Positions 50,974-63,593 of a DNA stretch of 64,000 nt are shown in pieces (the stretch's first letter is position 1; the number at the start of each line of letters is the position of its first letter). The notes below the pieces were generated by a model. That model worked only from the letters and a program-made list of their open reading frames with translations. It ran no database searches and was not told where the DNA came from. Source of the DNA: Lonicera japonica (taxonomy: Eukaryota > Streptophyta > Magnoliopsida > Dipsacales > Caprifoliaceae); NCBI GenBank assembly GCA_021464415.1, contig CM038469.1, forward strand, positions 15,230,501 to 15,294,500, given 5' to 3'. Position numbers and translations under genes: made by a program.

Positions 50974-52285
50974 GGTTAATAGTATGGGAACATCTAATTT
51001 TCAATTAGGGCACATCTAATTAAATAAAAAATTTAACTTTTACTATTTTATTTTACTATTAGTATAGGCTTTATGATTGACTAAAGGGTTTATTTGAGTT
51101 TGCCTCCTGAGGAATAGTTATAATTTGAGTTTCTACTGAATTGCCCCCATTTTATAGCTATTATTCAAGGGGTAACTCTAACCCAACCCCTATCTTCAAA
51201 CGAAAAACTTCTCAACTTTTTTATTATAACCCTAATTCCAACCTTTATTTCATTTTTTTTTTCTCTAAACACAAATTCAACAAATTTCGCTCTCTAAACA
51301 CAAAATATCCAATTACTTGGTATCCACTCACATGCCCAATTTCATTTATCTCTCCTTATATATATAAACAAACTTACCTAATTTTCATATACACACATAA
51401 TTTTTGTATACACACATACCCAAAGTTTATTTTCTTTCTCTCTCTATATATACAAATAATATGGAGTGCTTTCGGTATTCAACTGATTGATTTATATGTT
51501 CCATAGGGAGATACGAACTCTCTTTGAGTTTTCTAGTTATAGGTTTATTTTTCCCAAATTAAAGGGTTCCCCAACAGATTTATTAATATTAGAAAGAAAA
51601 TTAGAACCTTTTACAAAGAATGTTGTGCAGATCAACTCTATCGATCAATCCTCACAATTCCTCTCAAACTATAGGGCTTAGGGATAACACAACTTCATAT
51701 CATCTTTACAACCCAAATTTGCCAAGAAATCAGTAGCTCCATTTCTCTATTCCATGTTTTGAAGCAAATCACATAATATAATTATTATTTCATACCAAAT
51801 GACCCAAGAAGAAGTGATCACTTTAAGAATAATTTAAGATAAGATAGAAGAATCCATTTCAATATCAACACACCACAATCCCTGCTCTTTACAAGCTTGT
51901 AACAGTGAGAATATAAAGAGGATATAATATAATATATAACATATTTGTTGATTAATCAAATGGACAATACAATGGAAGCGTTATTAGTTCTAATATAAAG
52001 AAGAGAGGATAACGGGCTTTGGTGAAATGTATTGTGTATAATTTCTTTTAGAGAGATACGAATAAGAAGAGAAGAAAGGTAAAAGTTAGTAATTAAGAAC
52101 GGAGGAAATAAGTATGTGCGGACGGTTTTTAAAGTTTTGAAAATTACATATTACATGAATAAGGAATTTCAAAGAAATAAAGTTTTAAGAAAATAGTATT
52201 TGTACACACAGCAACTTGTGTGCTATTTGGATATGAATAATATAAACCTAAATTATGGATTTCATTGAGTTGCAAATAAATTTTG
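50974..52285. other. Sequence without a recognisable gene
   Basis: Unique sequence right of the duplication. The open frame at 51141-51506 is AT-rich, Tyr/Phe/Ile/Asn-rich and without motif; I do not support it as a gene. No repeats longer than a few bases. Confidence 0.5.
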
Positions 52286-54664
52286 AGTAAATACCATATT
52301 TAGTCACTAAACTATTATCAAAGTTTTAAAATGGTCACCCAATTATAATTGGTTCCATCTGACTTATTCAACTATTTAAGTAATTCAATTTTGGCCAAAT
52401 TTTCGTGTCCAAACAGCCAAAAAAATACTATCCATCCATCTTCTTCATCTCTGGAAGCCGTCGACGTCTCCTCCTCAGGCATAAATCACTTCAAATCCTT
52501 TCTTCTTTACATGTTCAAGATTTTGCATAATTACACACACACACACACACTCTCTCTATTGGCCGGCCACCTCCATATTCTTCTTCACAAACCCATTTTC
52601 CAACTCTATTTTTCTCTCCCCTCACCCTCTCCATCTGTTCATCACACTTGAAGAGAGGAGAATTAACGAAAGTGGGAAAAAAAAAAAGAACAATGTGCCT
52701 TCGTTTGGTCTCTGGGCCTTATGCATCATCACCCTCCTCATCCCCATATTAGAGGAGAGCTAATCTTTCTATCTCTATAATATATATTCAAACAATTATA
52801 ACACAAATACACCCACTATTACACCATTAATTTCATATTCCTGCGGACACCCCATTCCGAGATTCTTCCATTTCAAGAGCGAGTGTATCTAGTTAACAAC
52901 TCAAACAAATTTAACCAGTACAATAATTCGAGGATCCAGATGGAAGAAAGATACATTTGCGCCTAAACTCCAAAAATGGGAGAAGACAGGGAAAAAACAC
53001 ACAGGACATATTGGTCTTCCTATAAAATCCCTCATGGCCGATCGGTCTTGGCAGCGGCTGAATGGTCAACTGAGCAGGCGGAATGGTTTAAACTGCATGC
53101 GAAACAGGTTATGTGGCTCCTGATCGGTTTTCTATATTAAAAGAGAAAAACACCTGCTATATAAGCCAGAGATGGTTTCAAAACAGAGGTTTGAATTTTT
53201 TTTAGGAAAAAGGCACTACCAAAGTATAATACTAAAAAAGGTTGGTAAATTCACACAGAAGACACTGCCAAAGCAAAATAAACCAAAGAGCTTTTCGTTT
53301 AGAGAGAAAAACACATTGTAATAGAATAATATAAGAGTAAAGACTTCGTAACTTGTTTATAGTGATTGTATTTGAATTCCTAAACTAGCCAAAGCTTGTA
53401 ACACATATATATTTTTTCGAAACAAAGTTCTATATTTGCAAAGGTATTATATATTCTAATACAATGTAGTCTTTCTACCATAATGTGTATGTGTACATAT
53501 ATGTTTGTATTTATGTAAATAATATATAAATAGTCAATGCATATCTAAATAAGCCGAATCGGACTGGAATATGCCTAAACTATGCCTAAAATGCATAAAC
53601 TACCTTGGGACTTATTTGTTACTTTCCTGCCTTCAATTTCCATGACTTGCATGAACTATGCTTCGAAAAAATTAGATAAGACTGGGGCAGAGACCACCCA
53701 GGACAGATTGGTCCTTTTGAAATGAGCCCAAGACTGATTGGTTTAGCACATATAACCGATCGGCCTTCCGCATGCTTGATCAGGCTTTTGAGCAATCAGG
53801 CAATTTTTTCATTCGAAACTAATAAGACGTCTGCCATGCTAAAATAGCAACTCACGCGCATGTATTTGGCCTAAAAACAGTAGAGAAACAACATAAAAAA
53901 TGAAAATGCGTATGTTCATTTAGAAGTCGAAGGGCAATGTGGGTGCCTAATACCTTCCCATTATCGTAATATAGTCCCTTATTCCACTATGGTTACGTAG
54001 ACCATATGTACGTGTACCCAAAACGGGATGCAAAATACATTTTTGTTCGTTTTCCCAAAAGGCATATTGGTGAGTCTGAACATACAAAAGAGAGGAATGA
54101 GCGGAGGGCTTGCGCCCCAAAGAAGTGCGACGGGGATTCCATCAGGATTCTCATAATTTTGAGCGATTTTCATTGCAATTTTGTTTCTCTTTCAATTTTG
54201 TCCTCCGTAAGCCTTTAATTTACCTCTAGTCGTAGATATGTATTCATGCATAGATATATGCGTGTGTGTATGTATGTATGTATAGGTAGGTAGGTATGTA
54301 TGTATGTATGCATGTGTGCATGTGTGTATTATTATCTCGTACAGATTTTAGAATATTTTTTTGCTATTGTTACGTGCAAAATTCATTCTAACATTCTTGG
54401 AGATTGGCGATGATTTAAGGAGAAGGAATGAGGGAGAGAGTTCGTCCGAGGTGTTGTTGCTGGAGGAGGAGAGATTTGGACGAAAATGCCCTTGAAGTTG
54501 GTCATGTGAGTGGCAAGTGACCAACTTCCGTTAGTGGCTAACAAACATTTAGTGGCCAAAATAAAACCACTTAAATAGTTGAGTGAGTTAGATGAAACCA
54601 ATTATAATTGGGTGACCATTTTAAAACTTTGATAATAGTTTAGTGGCCAAATATGGTATTTACT
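52286..54664. mobile_element. Long-TIR DNA transposon, 2.4 kb, non-autonomous
   Basis: The first about 115 bp (AGTAAATACCATATTTAGTC, then 'actaaactattatcaaagtt', 'ggtcacccaattataattgg') recur as an inverted copy at 54550-54664 with few mismatches. Arms of this length suggest a Mutator-like element, but a 9-bp target duplication was not found. No transposase; the interior holds a CA/CT microsatellite near 52533, a TGTA-rich tract near 54265-54325, and LTR-like text. Confidence 0.7.
52900..54250. mobile_element. LTR-like degraded sequence inside the long-TIR element
   Basis: Two related blocks ('acaggacatattggtcttcc' near 53000 and 'caggacagattggtcctttt' near 53700, each followed by 'ccgatcgg'-type words) and 'gggcaatgtgggtgcctaat' near 53932 resemble text from gypsy LTRs. 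No boundaries could be set. Confidence 0.3.
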
Positions 54665-56201
54665 TTAATTATTTTTTTTTGTCATACAACACATTGCATT
54701 TAATAGTAAAAAGAAATAATGTGTGTGTATATATATATCAATGTATTTAGAATTTTCTTATTTAATTAAGTCTATAACTTCAACAGAGAGGAAACTTTTA
54801 CTACAACTAACATTGAAAAGCAAAATTGAAATCTTAAAAAATGCAATAATTCTAGAAAGACATGCACAAAAGATTAGGAAATGAGTGCCAGAACAAATGG
54901 AGAAAAATCTCTTATTTAAGTAAAGTGTGGCCCAACTCTTTGCAAAATATTAGATTGTCGAAGTTAGAAAACTATCAACATATAAAATAGAAAGATTGGG
55001 GAAAAAAGGATCGATCATTAATGTTATTGACCAATTTGTTTTATTTTATGTTACTTGTGCATACATTGAATTAAACTCGAGATTGAACATAATAGATGGA
55101 TAATATATAAGTTGATATCATCATCCCAATAGAGAATCATTTTAAGAAAATCTCTCTGGCAAAACGAAAATTTGGCACATTACATACCAAAAATATCATA
55201 AAAGAGGAATAGCACACATGGGTCGGGTCAGTGCACCAACTAGGCCCATCGATCTACCCTAACCCCAACTTAAACACCTTTGGGCAATAGGTGTGGGGTT
55301 TTAATTTAAAATACATCGTTACTAAGTGGTGACACTCCTCCACTTATATACCCTTGTTGAGTTCTACAAATTTTTCACATGGGATCAATGGTTTGAGCCT
55401 TTTTTGATTTGTGCACTATTTTTATTTACAACTTCATGTGCTCCATTATATATTTACAACACATTACAGAAACCAAAAGGAATACCAAGAACTAATAACA
55501 ATAAGTTTCAAAATTTATATGTTCTATCTTGTTTACCCTATTGAGAAAGTTTGAAATGGAATACAACCTTTGGCAACAAAATCGTACTTTTTGTGGGTTG
55601 CGAAACACATGCATGCATGTAAACCTTTTGAAGCGAACATTTTTCATTATCTTCTCACTTTGATTTCTTCGCTTCAGCAATTTTCATCCCCATCATTTTA
55701 ATTTTTCCCTGCAATGATTTTCTCCTTGTGCCGATTGTTGATTCAATGGTTTTGTGCTGATAAAATTCACGCTTTTCCGTTTTATAGATAGGAAAAATCT
55801 TGAAATCTTATTGAGAACGTCTAACCACTGCAATCTTCGGCCTCAAATACATACTCATACATTTACTACCATTGAGGAATGAAAAAAATTAATGGATAAA
55901 TAGACTTTAATGTTAAATGACATTTGGTTCCACTTACGTAGATGAATGGCCGGTGTAAATGAAGAGAAGGCTTGAGGAAAATAAAAGGGAGAGAGATTGA
56001 GAGAAGATAATTAATGTGAAATTAACAACTTGTAAGAGAGAGAGTTTTTTTAGTTTGTTTTCTCTCTCTCTTTTTTTAATTAGTTGATAATGTGGTTACT
56101 TTTTTGAAACAGCTGATAAAAATGGATAGGTAGTTAATGTGAGCCACATGGCAAAATTGGTGGGTGAAAGGACACGTGGCGAATCAAGGTAAAAAGGCAT
56201 G
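54665..56201. other. Sequence without a recognisable gene
   Basis: AT-rich, no supported reading frame. A GA/CT-rich patch lies at 55985-56075. Confidence 0.5.
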
Positions 56202-56398
56202 TGTTAAACTGTGGTTGTTATGGGAATAACTCTACTCAACCATTCATTAGATGAGCCCTTTAAATATGGTACAAATACAATAGTCAATAGGGTTAATAAG
56301 AAATCCCAACATGGCCTATAATGTATAATTTACACAATAAAATTCCTAATACATATTCTATTTATACGATATCACACTACGTGTAATTTCATTCAACA
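56202..56398 (-). repeat. 3' LTR of the copia element
   Basis: On the minus strand it starts TGTTGAATGAAATTACACG directly after a 'caatgaggag' purine tract (polypurine tract, 56399-56408) and ends CCACAGTTTAACA, giving TG...CA ends and about 197 bp. The five bases outside it are GCATG (56197-56201). The partner LTR is outside the window, so the boundary is unproven. Confidence 0.6.
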
Positions 56399-56798
56399 CT
56401 CCTCATTGTGCTGAGTCGGAGATAGAATGGTACATGCCTTGTTGCCTCATTAAAACCTTGTCAAGTAAAAACCCTGTGGGAAAAATAACCTTGATCGAAG
56501 GAAAAAGAATACAACATTATGATAATTATGTTAGACTTCATTCGTTGAGTCTATATTTCTATTTGATCATTATTTTGATCAATAGAGTTTGCACGCATCG
56601 TTACCTCGTTAAAAACCTTGTCAAGTAATAAAATCTAGTGGGAAAAATGAGCCTTGGTCTAAGAAAAAGAGTATAACGTAATGTCATGTTAATGATAGAC
56701 TCCCCCTCAAGTCTACACCTCACCCTGATGTTTGCATTAATCAAGGAATTTGAAAAACTTATGCATGAATCGTTGCATCGTTAAAAACCTTACCAAGT
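56399..56798 (-). repeat. Repeated block in the 3' region of the copia element
   Basis: A unit containing '(c/g)ttaaaaaccttgtcaagtaa', 'gtgggaaaaat' and 'aaaaagagtataac'-like words occurs near 56450, 56605 and 56780, the last interrupted by the solo LTR and continuing at 58113. Spacing is about 155-175 bp. This is non-coding sequence between RNase H and the LTR. Confidence 0.65.
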
Positions 56799-58112
56799 TG
56801 ATGGAAACTTAGTTCAAGAATCGTTTAATATTGTATATAGACCGAACAATTTTTTTTTATGTAAAACCCTAATGTGGAATCAGATTTTACCTTCGAGATC
56901 TCTCTAGTTTGATCTCGTCTCAGCACGAACAGGGGTTGGTGGAGACGAATCGAGAACACGGGCTCGATAGAACTTCAAGATCTTCTATTTTATTCTTTTC
57001 GCCGTGCAATCCTATACCGAGTGTGGGCTGCTGTATCACCAAGATTTCACTCTCTACTCTCTATGGCACAAACCCTAAATTCGTGAGAATTATTGTGTCA
57101 AGAGAAGAGGCAAGGCTGGCATATATATAAGGCTACGATAGAGACCCTAAGGAGAAATAAGTGTTTGGGCTTACTATGAAAAATCGGAATCCTAATTCGA
57201 TTAAGAATTGATTCCTTCCATAAATTATAATTCACACCACTAAAGAATTATAATTGCACTCCCGTCCTTATCTCAAAATTATATTTCGAGTTCATTGTTA
57301 TTAAATACTTATTATTCTTCCCACGTTAAGATTTCAGATAACCGTCATTTAAAATTAAATTACTAATAATTATATTTAAATGACTTCTTAATCATTGAGT
57401 GTGCCACTTAACTTATTTGACATGTTGGATTAACATAATCCACCTGCAGGGTTTGACGTGATCAAAACTTATAAGCTTCTTAAGGGGTTATCATTAATCC
57501 CTATACCGGGACGTGAATTCCATCAATAATTAATATTTATCATAAATATAGTGTTGCCATCCAATTCACGAAGATTATTGTTCCATAAATGAATCTCACT
57601 CTTAATGAGTCAAAACAACAAACACTATATATATATGTCTATTAATTATTTCAAGATTAAGAGCATAAGCAATCATAATAACCATGGGATTTTAAATTGT
57701 TTTATATAGTCAGTATAAAAACAATTAACCCAAATTGGTCCTGTTCAATACACACAAAGTGTACTAGCACAACGAGTTAAAACTGTACTATTTCCTGTAG
57801 TCAAGACAAACTACTAAAACTTGTGCTACAATCCTACCGATGGTTGTCCAATTCAATCTAAGGCTGTGAACAACTAAACTTATATTCCATAAGAACCGCG
57901 CGATGATATGATCCTTTGTGTGTAAGCTATACTCTATGCACTAAATCATCTACTATATGGAATAAAAGACACACACATGCACAATATTTAAATAAATAAT
58001 ATAATGCAACCATTGCTCATAAAGATTCTCATTAAAATAGCAAAACCGAGTCTATATAACATATCAAAACCAATAATAATAAAATCATGGCTTTTAGTTT
58101 ATCACTCTAACA
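56799..58112 (-). mobile_element. Solo LTR with perfect target duplication
   Basis: Plus-strand ends TGATGGAAACTTAG and TTTATCACTCTAACA; on the minus strand it reads TGTTAGAGTG...CCATCA. Flanked by CAAGT on both sides (56794-56798 and 58113-58117). Removing it restores the repeat block of the copia element ('ccttaccaagtaacaaaacc'). A TATA-like 'ttatatatatgcc' on the minus strand near 57133 and a leader-like part after it fit an LTR. 1314 bp, no coding region; internal part lost by LTR-LTR recombination. Family not determined. Confidence 0.8.
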
Positions 58113-58216
58113 CAAGTAACAAAACCCTGTAGAAAAAATAACCTTGGTTGAAGGAAAAAAGTACAACACGTGTTAGACTTCTTCTTAAGTCTATACCCCC
58201 CTGATCCTTACATCGA

Positions 58217-59705
58217 TCAAGGGAGTTTGGAAAGCCTACGCATTCTTTTACTTTTCACATGTTTTTCAAATATAGCCTTAGGCAAAGATTTGGTAAACAA
58301 ATCTGCCACATTCTCCTCAGATCTTACTTGATTCACTTGAATCTTGAGGAGAGCCTGTTGTTGCTGATTATAGAATTTTTTTGGAGATATATGTTTTGTA
58401 TTATCACCCTTGATATAACCTAGCTTCATATGTTCGATGCAAGCTGCATTGTTTTCATATATGCAAGTAGGCTCTTCAGTGGTAGAACTCAAACCACTAG
58501 TTCCTCAAATATGTGTAATGATTGCCCTTAACCATATACACTCATGAACTGCTTCATGTAGAGCGATAATCTCAGAGTGGTTCGAGGAGGTAGCCATAAG
58601 AGTTTGTTTTGTTGATCTCCAAGATATTACTGTGTTCCCAATAGTGAATACATAACAGTTTGGGAACAACTTTTATGTGGGTCAGAGAGGTACCCTGCAT
58701 CAGCAAAACCAACCAAAATATCATTTAGGGTTTTAATATAGGGGCTAGCCTTTTCGACATCAATATTTGCTTTATAAATTGTCGTGTCATCTGCAATTCC
58801 TTTTGCCTCTCTGTAGGGAAAGAACAGTCCAAAGTCAATGGTTATTTTTAAATATCGAAAAATATTTTTGATACCGTTCTAGTGATGCTGCATTGGCGAT
58901 GGGCTAAATCTAGCTAATAAGTTCATTGAGAATGCTATGTCTGGTCGAGTGCATTGAGCCAAGTACAATAATGCGCTTATTGCACTTAGATAAGGAATTT
59001 CAGCTCCCAACACCTCTTCGTCATCTTCCTTTGGACGGAATGGGTCTTTTCTTGGATCCAAACTTCAACCGATTATGGGAGTGATAACAGGATGCATTTT
59101 GCCCATGTTGAATCGCCTGAGTATCTTTTGGACATACACAGACTAGTGGATTAATATTCCACAAGCTTGATGTTCTAGTTTAAGACCTAGACAGAATCGA
59201 GTTTTCCCAAGATCTTTCATCTCAAATTTGAATTTCAGGTAACTAGTAGTTTCTCTTATTTCATCAAGAGTACTTATTATGTTCATGTCATCAACATATA
59301 CAGCTACAATTGCGAATCCGAAACTTGTTTTCTTTATGAATACGCAGGGGCATAATTCGTCGTTCTTATATCCCTTCCCAGTCAAGTAGTCACTTAGACG
59401 GGTATACCACATCCGTCCAGATTGTTTAATCCGTAAAGTGAGCGTTTCAACCTAATTGCAAACGCACTCCGTGGTTTAGAGCCACTTGACTTGGGTCATG
59501 TAAGTCCATCAGGCACTTTCATATATATCTCTAAATCAAGATCCCCATAGAGATATGCAGTAATCACATCCATGAGTTGCATTTCCAGTCCTTCGGAAAC
59601 TACCAAGCTAACTAAGTAGTGGAATGTTATAACATCCATTACGGGAGAGTATGTCTCCTCGTAGTCAATTCCAGGGCGTTGTGAGAAACCTTGCGCCAAA
59701 AGGCG
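58217..59705 (-). pseudogene. Reverse transcriptase and RNase H, copia element
   Basis: The minus strand gives, in several frames, MAQGFSQRPGIDYEETYSPV (59699 on), LMDVITAYLYGDLDLEIYMK, FAIVAVYVDDMNII (catalytic YVDD, 59412-59143), KFEMKDLGKTRFCLGL, YLSAISALLYLAQCTRPDIA (59061-58879), and RNase H with CIYENNAACIEHM and NVADLFTKSLP (58492-58217). Frameshifts or stops separate these pieces. The YVDD catalytic box itself is intact. Confidence 0.9.
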
Positions 59706-60482
59706 AGCCTTATACTTTAAAACTTTATTATTCTCATTACGCTTTATGACAAATACCCATTTATGTCATACATGCTTTATACTTGGTGGGGTTAGCACTA
59801 CTGGACCAAATACCTGTCTTTTTGCTAGAGAATCTAGTTCTGCCTGGATTGCTGCTTTCTATTTAGGCCAATCTTCTCTTTGTTGACATTCTGCAACAGA
59901 GCGAGGTTCGACATCATCGTGCTCTATGATTTCTTGAGCAACAATATATGCAAATATATCATTAATATATATGGAAGATCTTTCCATCAACTCGTATGCC
60001 TTATCATAATCTATTGAGATTTCTTTGTTCTCTGGAATCATTTCAAACATCGGAGCGTCCTCCAGTACTGATTCATGGACATAACTATAATCAGAGATAA
60101 TCTCATGAGAAGGGTTCTTTTCATTGATGATTAATGGATCGGTTTGTGCCTTACTCTCCCTTTTCTTCCTTGGGTGAATGTCAGTCGAACCGAGTGGTCT
60201 CCCCCTCTTTCTTTGGGGAGCCACGATTTTAATCACACCTCCACTAATTGTGGTTGAAGTATCTCTATCTGCGACACAGTGCCCCTTGTCGGGGACTTCT
60301 AACCTTGCAGGCACATTTGTAGCTGGTATATGTGATCTTGTCAATTTTGCGATATCAGTAAACGCATCAAGCAACGAATCTGCTACGTTCTGAAGATAGA
60401 TTATTCTTTTCACTTCAGTTTCACATTGTGAAGTGCGGGGATCAAAATGAGACAGGGTGGGAACAAACCACGACAATTCCTG
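59706..60482 (-). pseudogene. Linker between integrase and RT, copia element
   Basis: Minus-strand frame 60476-59859 (about 205 codons, open) with QRKRGRPLGSTDIHPRKKRE, the variable basic segment that copia polyproteins carry after the integrase. It ends near QREDWPK, where the RT domain normally begins with a conserved W. Confidence 0.75.
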
Positions 60483-60869
60483 TCATTCCTTTGAAAAATC
60501 CTTTTTCCTATCTCCCCCTAATGACGGGAAGACTGTCTCATCGAAGTGACAATCCGCAAATTTAGCGGTAAAGAGATTGCCTGTCAAGGGTTCTAAATAG
60601 CGTATAATTGTTGGGGATTCATAGCCAACATAAATGCCTAATTGTCTTTGGGGACCCATTTTATTGCGTTGTGGGGGCGCAATTGGCACATATACTGTTA
60701 AATCAAATATGCGTAAGTGTGAAACGTCAGGCTCATATCCATTTACCAACTGGGACGCAAAAAATGGCTGGTTAGCAGTGGGTCTGAAACGAATAAGTAA
60801 AGCCGCGTGTAATATTGCATAACCCCATGCAGATATAGGCAAGTTGGTGCGCATAACCAGTGCCCTGGC
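60483..60869 (-). pseudogene. Integrase, C-terminal half, copia element
   Basis: Minus strand: ARALVMRTNLPISAWGYAI, ANQPFFASQLVNGYEPDVSH, VPIAPPQRNKMGPQR, GIYVGYESPTIIRYLEPLTG and ADCHFDETVFPSLGG. It joins directly to the part at 63594-64000 once the solo LTR is removed. The first residues of the open frame at 60870-60890 belong to the LTR. Confidence 0.88.
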
Positions 60870-63588
60870 TGTGACGCCCCGAAATCCCATTTAGAGAATT
60901 TAGCCTCCGGGATCCTGTTAATCAAGGTCTCGTACGCGACGACAGTGCTAAGGTGTAAATCATAACTTATATAAATATAGAGTTTCATAATAAGCAGTAA
61001 TTTTAGAAAAAAATTAGCATGTAAAGTTTGTTAATAAAGCAAAACCAGAACCTGTAAAAATGTACATATCATCCCTTTCCAATAGATACTCCACATTTAA
61101 GAAGAAAAAGAATTTGTACAAAGCCTCCAACGAGGTCCCAATTAATTAAATAGTCTTACAATAATATTTCAAGAGTACAACAATCAATAGGATATGTAAT
61201 TTATACAGTACAAAATCATGATCTCAATTTAAGGGAAAGTATGATACTAGTCGTTCCCAAACGACTTTGGAAATCAGAGGTCATCAGAGCTACTAGACTC
61301 CATAAGCGCACCATCCCTGGGAACACCTGCAAAACCTGGTTTTGGAAAATAGGAGTGACCCAAACGGGCTCAGTAGGAACTATAAGAGTTTTGTATAAGA
61401 AAAATAGGTTAGAAAGCTATGCATGCCATGCAATGCAATATGATGAAAGTAAATTTAGTTTATATGCTGCTTCTGTGTAATAAATCGCCTCTGGGTAATA
61501 TACATTTCTTTTTGTATATACAAATGTAAAATATATATATATATATATATACTACATTTCTGAAGCAGCCCATGCATGAAAAACCTTTCGTGAAATGAAT
61601 ATATATAATGTCCCTAGCCTAAAGTATAAGAAAGGCCATATATATACATATACCATACTCTACAAGCCACAACACCGCGACCAGATCTATGACATCAATC
61701 ATATATACACATCACATCTAGGATTTCAGATCTACTGTGCACATAGATGACTAGCAACTTGGTTTCTTCTGGCCCCAGGGCAGGGACCACCTACTAGGTC
61801 CACCTAAATGGAAAATGCCCCTAAGGCAATATAATAATCTCACATAGCCACCAAGGCTATACGCTCCAGGTAATAACCATCTACCTGGTACTAACGGTGT
61901 GGCCATTCGATTGTAAATCCAATCCATATCCAAACAATGATAAACTCATCAAATCTAAGAATCATCAGAATATAGAATTCAATATGTGTAGATATGTATA
62001 TACTTATATATTCCATATGTATATGTATAACTCGTATATATATATATATTCACTCTTGTTATGTGTACATATACATATTGTAAAACATGTAGTGGTATTG
62101 TTGTTGTACTTGGACTAGGCCCGCTAGGTCCGTCAACTAATGGCTCAATGAAAACATCATGAATTTGGGACGCACTATAAGATTTCAATCAACGTGGCAC
62201 CAAAGCTAAATATAATATAGTTTCATAGTGTATAAGTTCTATATAGACCTCCCCTTAAGACCATAATACTTTGTTTATACATAAGAGGCTTATAATCATG
62301 CCCAACATAGTTACGGACTGGCCAAGTAAGTAATAAAACACATAAATTGTAACCTAGCAGTCGAAGTACAATAATAATATCACATATATGAGTATTCAAG
62401 GCCAAAGCATACTTTTAAAACCATGTATAGCAACATAAGTACGCGTACCATAGCGTATAATTCACTATCATATCCGCATATGAGGGTTTTGTACCAATCT
62501 TACCAAAAACAACATAGAAATTGGAGCTTATCATAAAATTCATAATATATAATCGTATCAAGCATAAACCAAACCAAATATCAAGAAGAATTGATCCCAA
62601 ACCCCCATGAACATGCCTTTATAGAAAAAGCCCTAGGTTTTGTTTGATTAGGTTTAAATATGTCATAATAACTTAAAAATAAGCTTTAATACTATTGTTC
62701 CCACCTATTGAGGGTTAATCCCTCGAAGAATTGTGGAAGAAACATGCTGAAGTAGCGTGGATACGAAAATCCCCAATTTAGCTCCAAAACCCTACCCATG
62801 GTTACCAAAGGAGGAAGAAGATGATGAAGATGTTGATGACGATGTTGCTTTGGTGTGGGTGTGATGCGGAAGGAAGCACCTTAAATGATCACGAGATTTC
62901 CCCAAAAATCGCCCTCAATCTCTCTCTAAGAGCTCTCCAATTGGTTGGGTGAAAATGAGAAGGAAAAGGGAGGAAGTAAACTTAAAAATCTCGCCCAGGT
63001 TGATGTAGTTGACTGCATTAAAACCATGTAGTTGATTACCACTATTCACAACACAAAATTTTGCTGTTTGGTCATAGGCTCAACTTCACGCCCAATTTTG
63101 GCCATCGAGGAGTGAGAATGGGGTCTCAGAAAAAACACAAAAGTTGTAGAGTGAATCAAAACCTAGAGATAGGAGAAAATAGGGACTCATTTGGAGTTCG
63201 GATGAAGAAGTTATGACTCCGAAATGCTCAATTGAAATCCGAATGTGACGAAACTTTCCAGAATAGCTCTAAATATATAATAAGACACGATGGAAAAGTA
63301 GAAACTCAATTTGGACATTTCTAGATCAATTAATCCATCTCAAGGAAATAGTGAAGAGCAATATTTTAAGAAAATGAGCACTTTTCAAATGACGCGCCAA
63401 AATTCGCAAATGCATTCCAAATTGAATGAAACTATCCAGAGTAAATATTTAACTATAATATGACTCATTGGAAGTCATCGAACCACGTCGACCTTTACAT
63501 AACCCAATTTGGCTATTTGAAGCCCCTTTCTGCCTTATACGCGATATGAGTCGTGATTTTGCAAGAGATAAGGAAACGGGGTGTTACA
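60870..63588 (-). mobile_element. Solo LTR, 2.7 kb, inserted in the copia integrase
   Basis: Plus-strand ends TGTGACGCCCCGAAATCCC and GGGGTGTTACA (on the minus strand TGTAACACCCC...GGGGCGTCACA), a terminal form common in plant chromovirus LTRs. Flanks are CTGGC (60865-60869) and CTGTC (63589-63593), a 5-bp target duplication with one mismatch. Removing the LTR and one flank restores the integrase reading ...KRLQMV-ARALVMR. AT-rich, no coding region, microsatellites near 61530 and 62035. Family is tentative. Confidence 0.8.
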
Positions 63589-63593
63589 CTGTC

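Noticed and set aside
51141..51681. Two plus-strand open frames in the unique region
   Set aside because: Skewed AT-rich composition, no motif, no splice context, no sign of a promoter.
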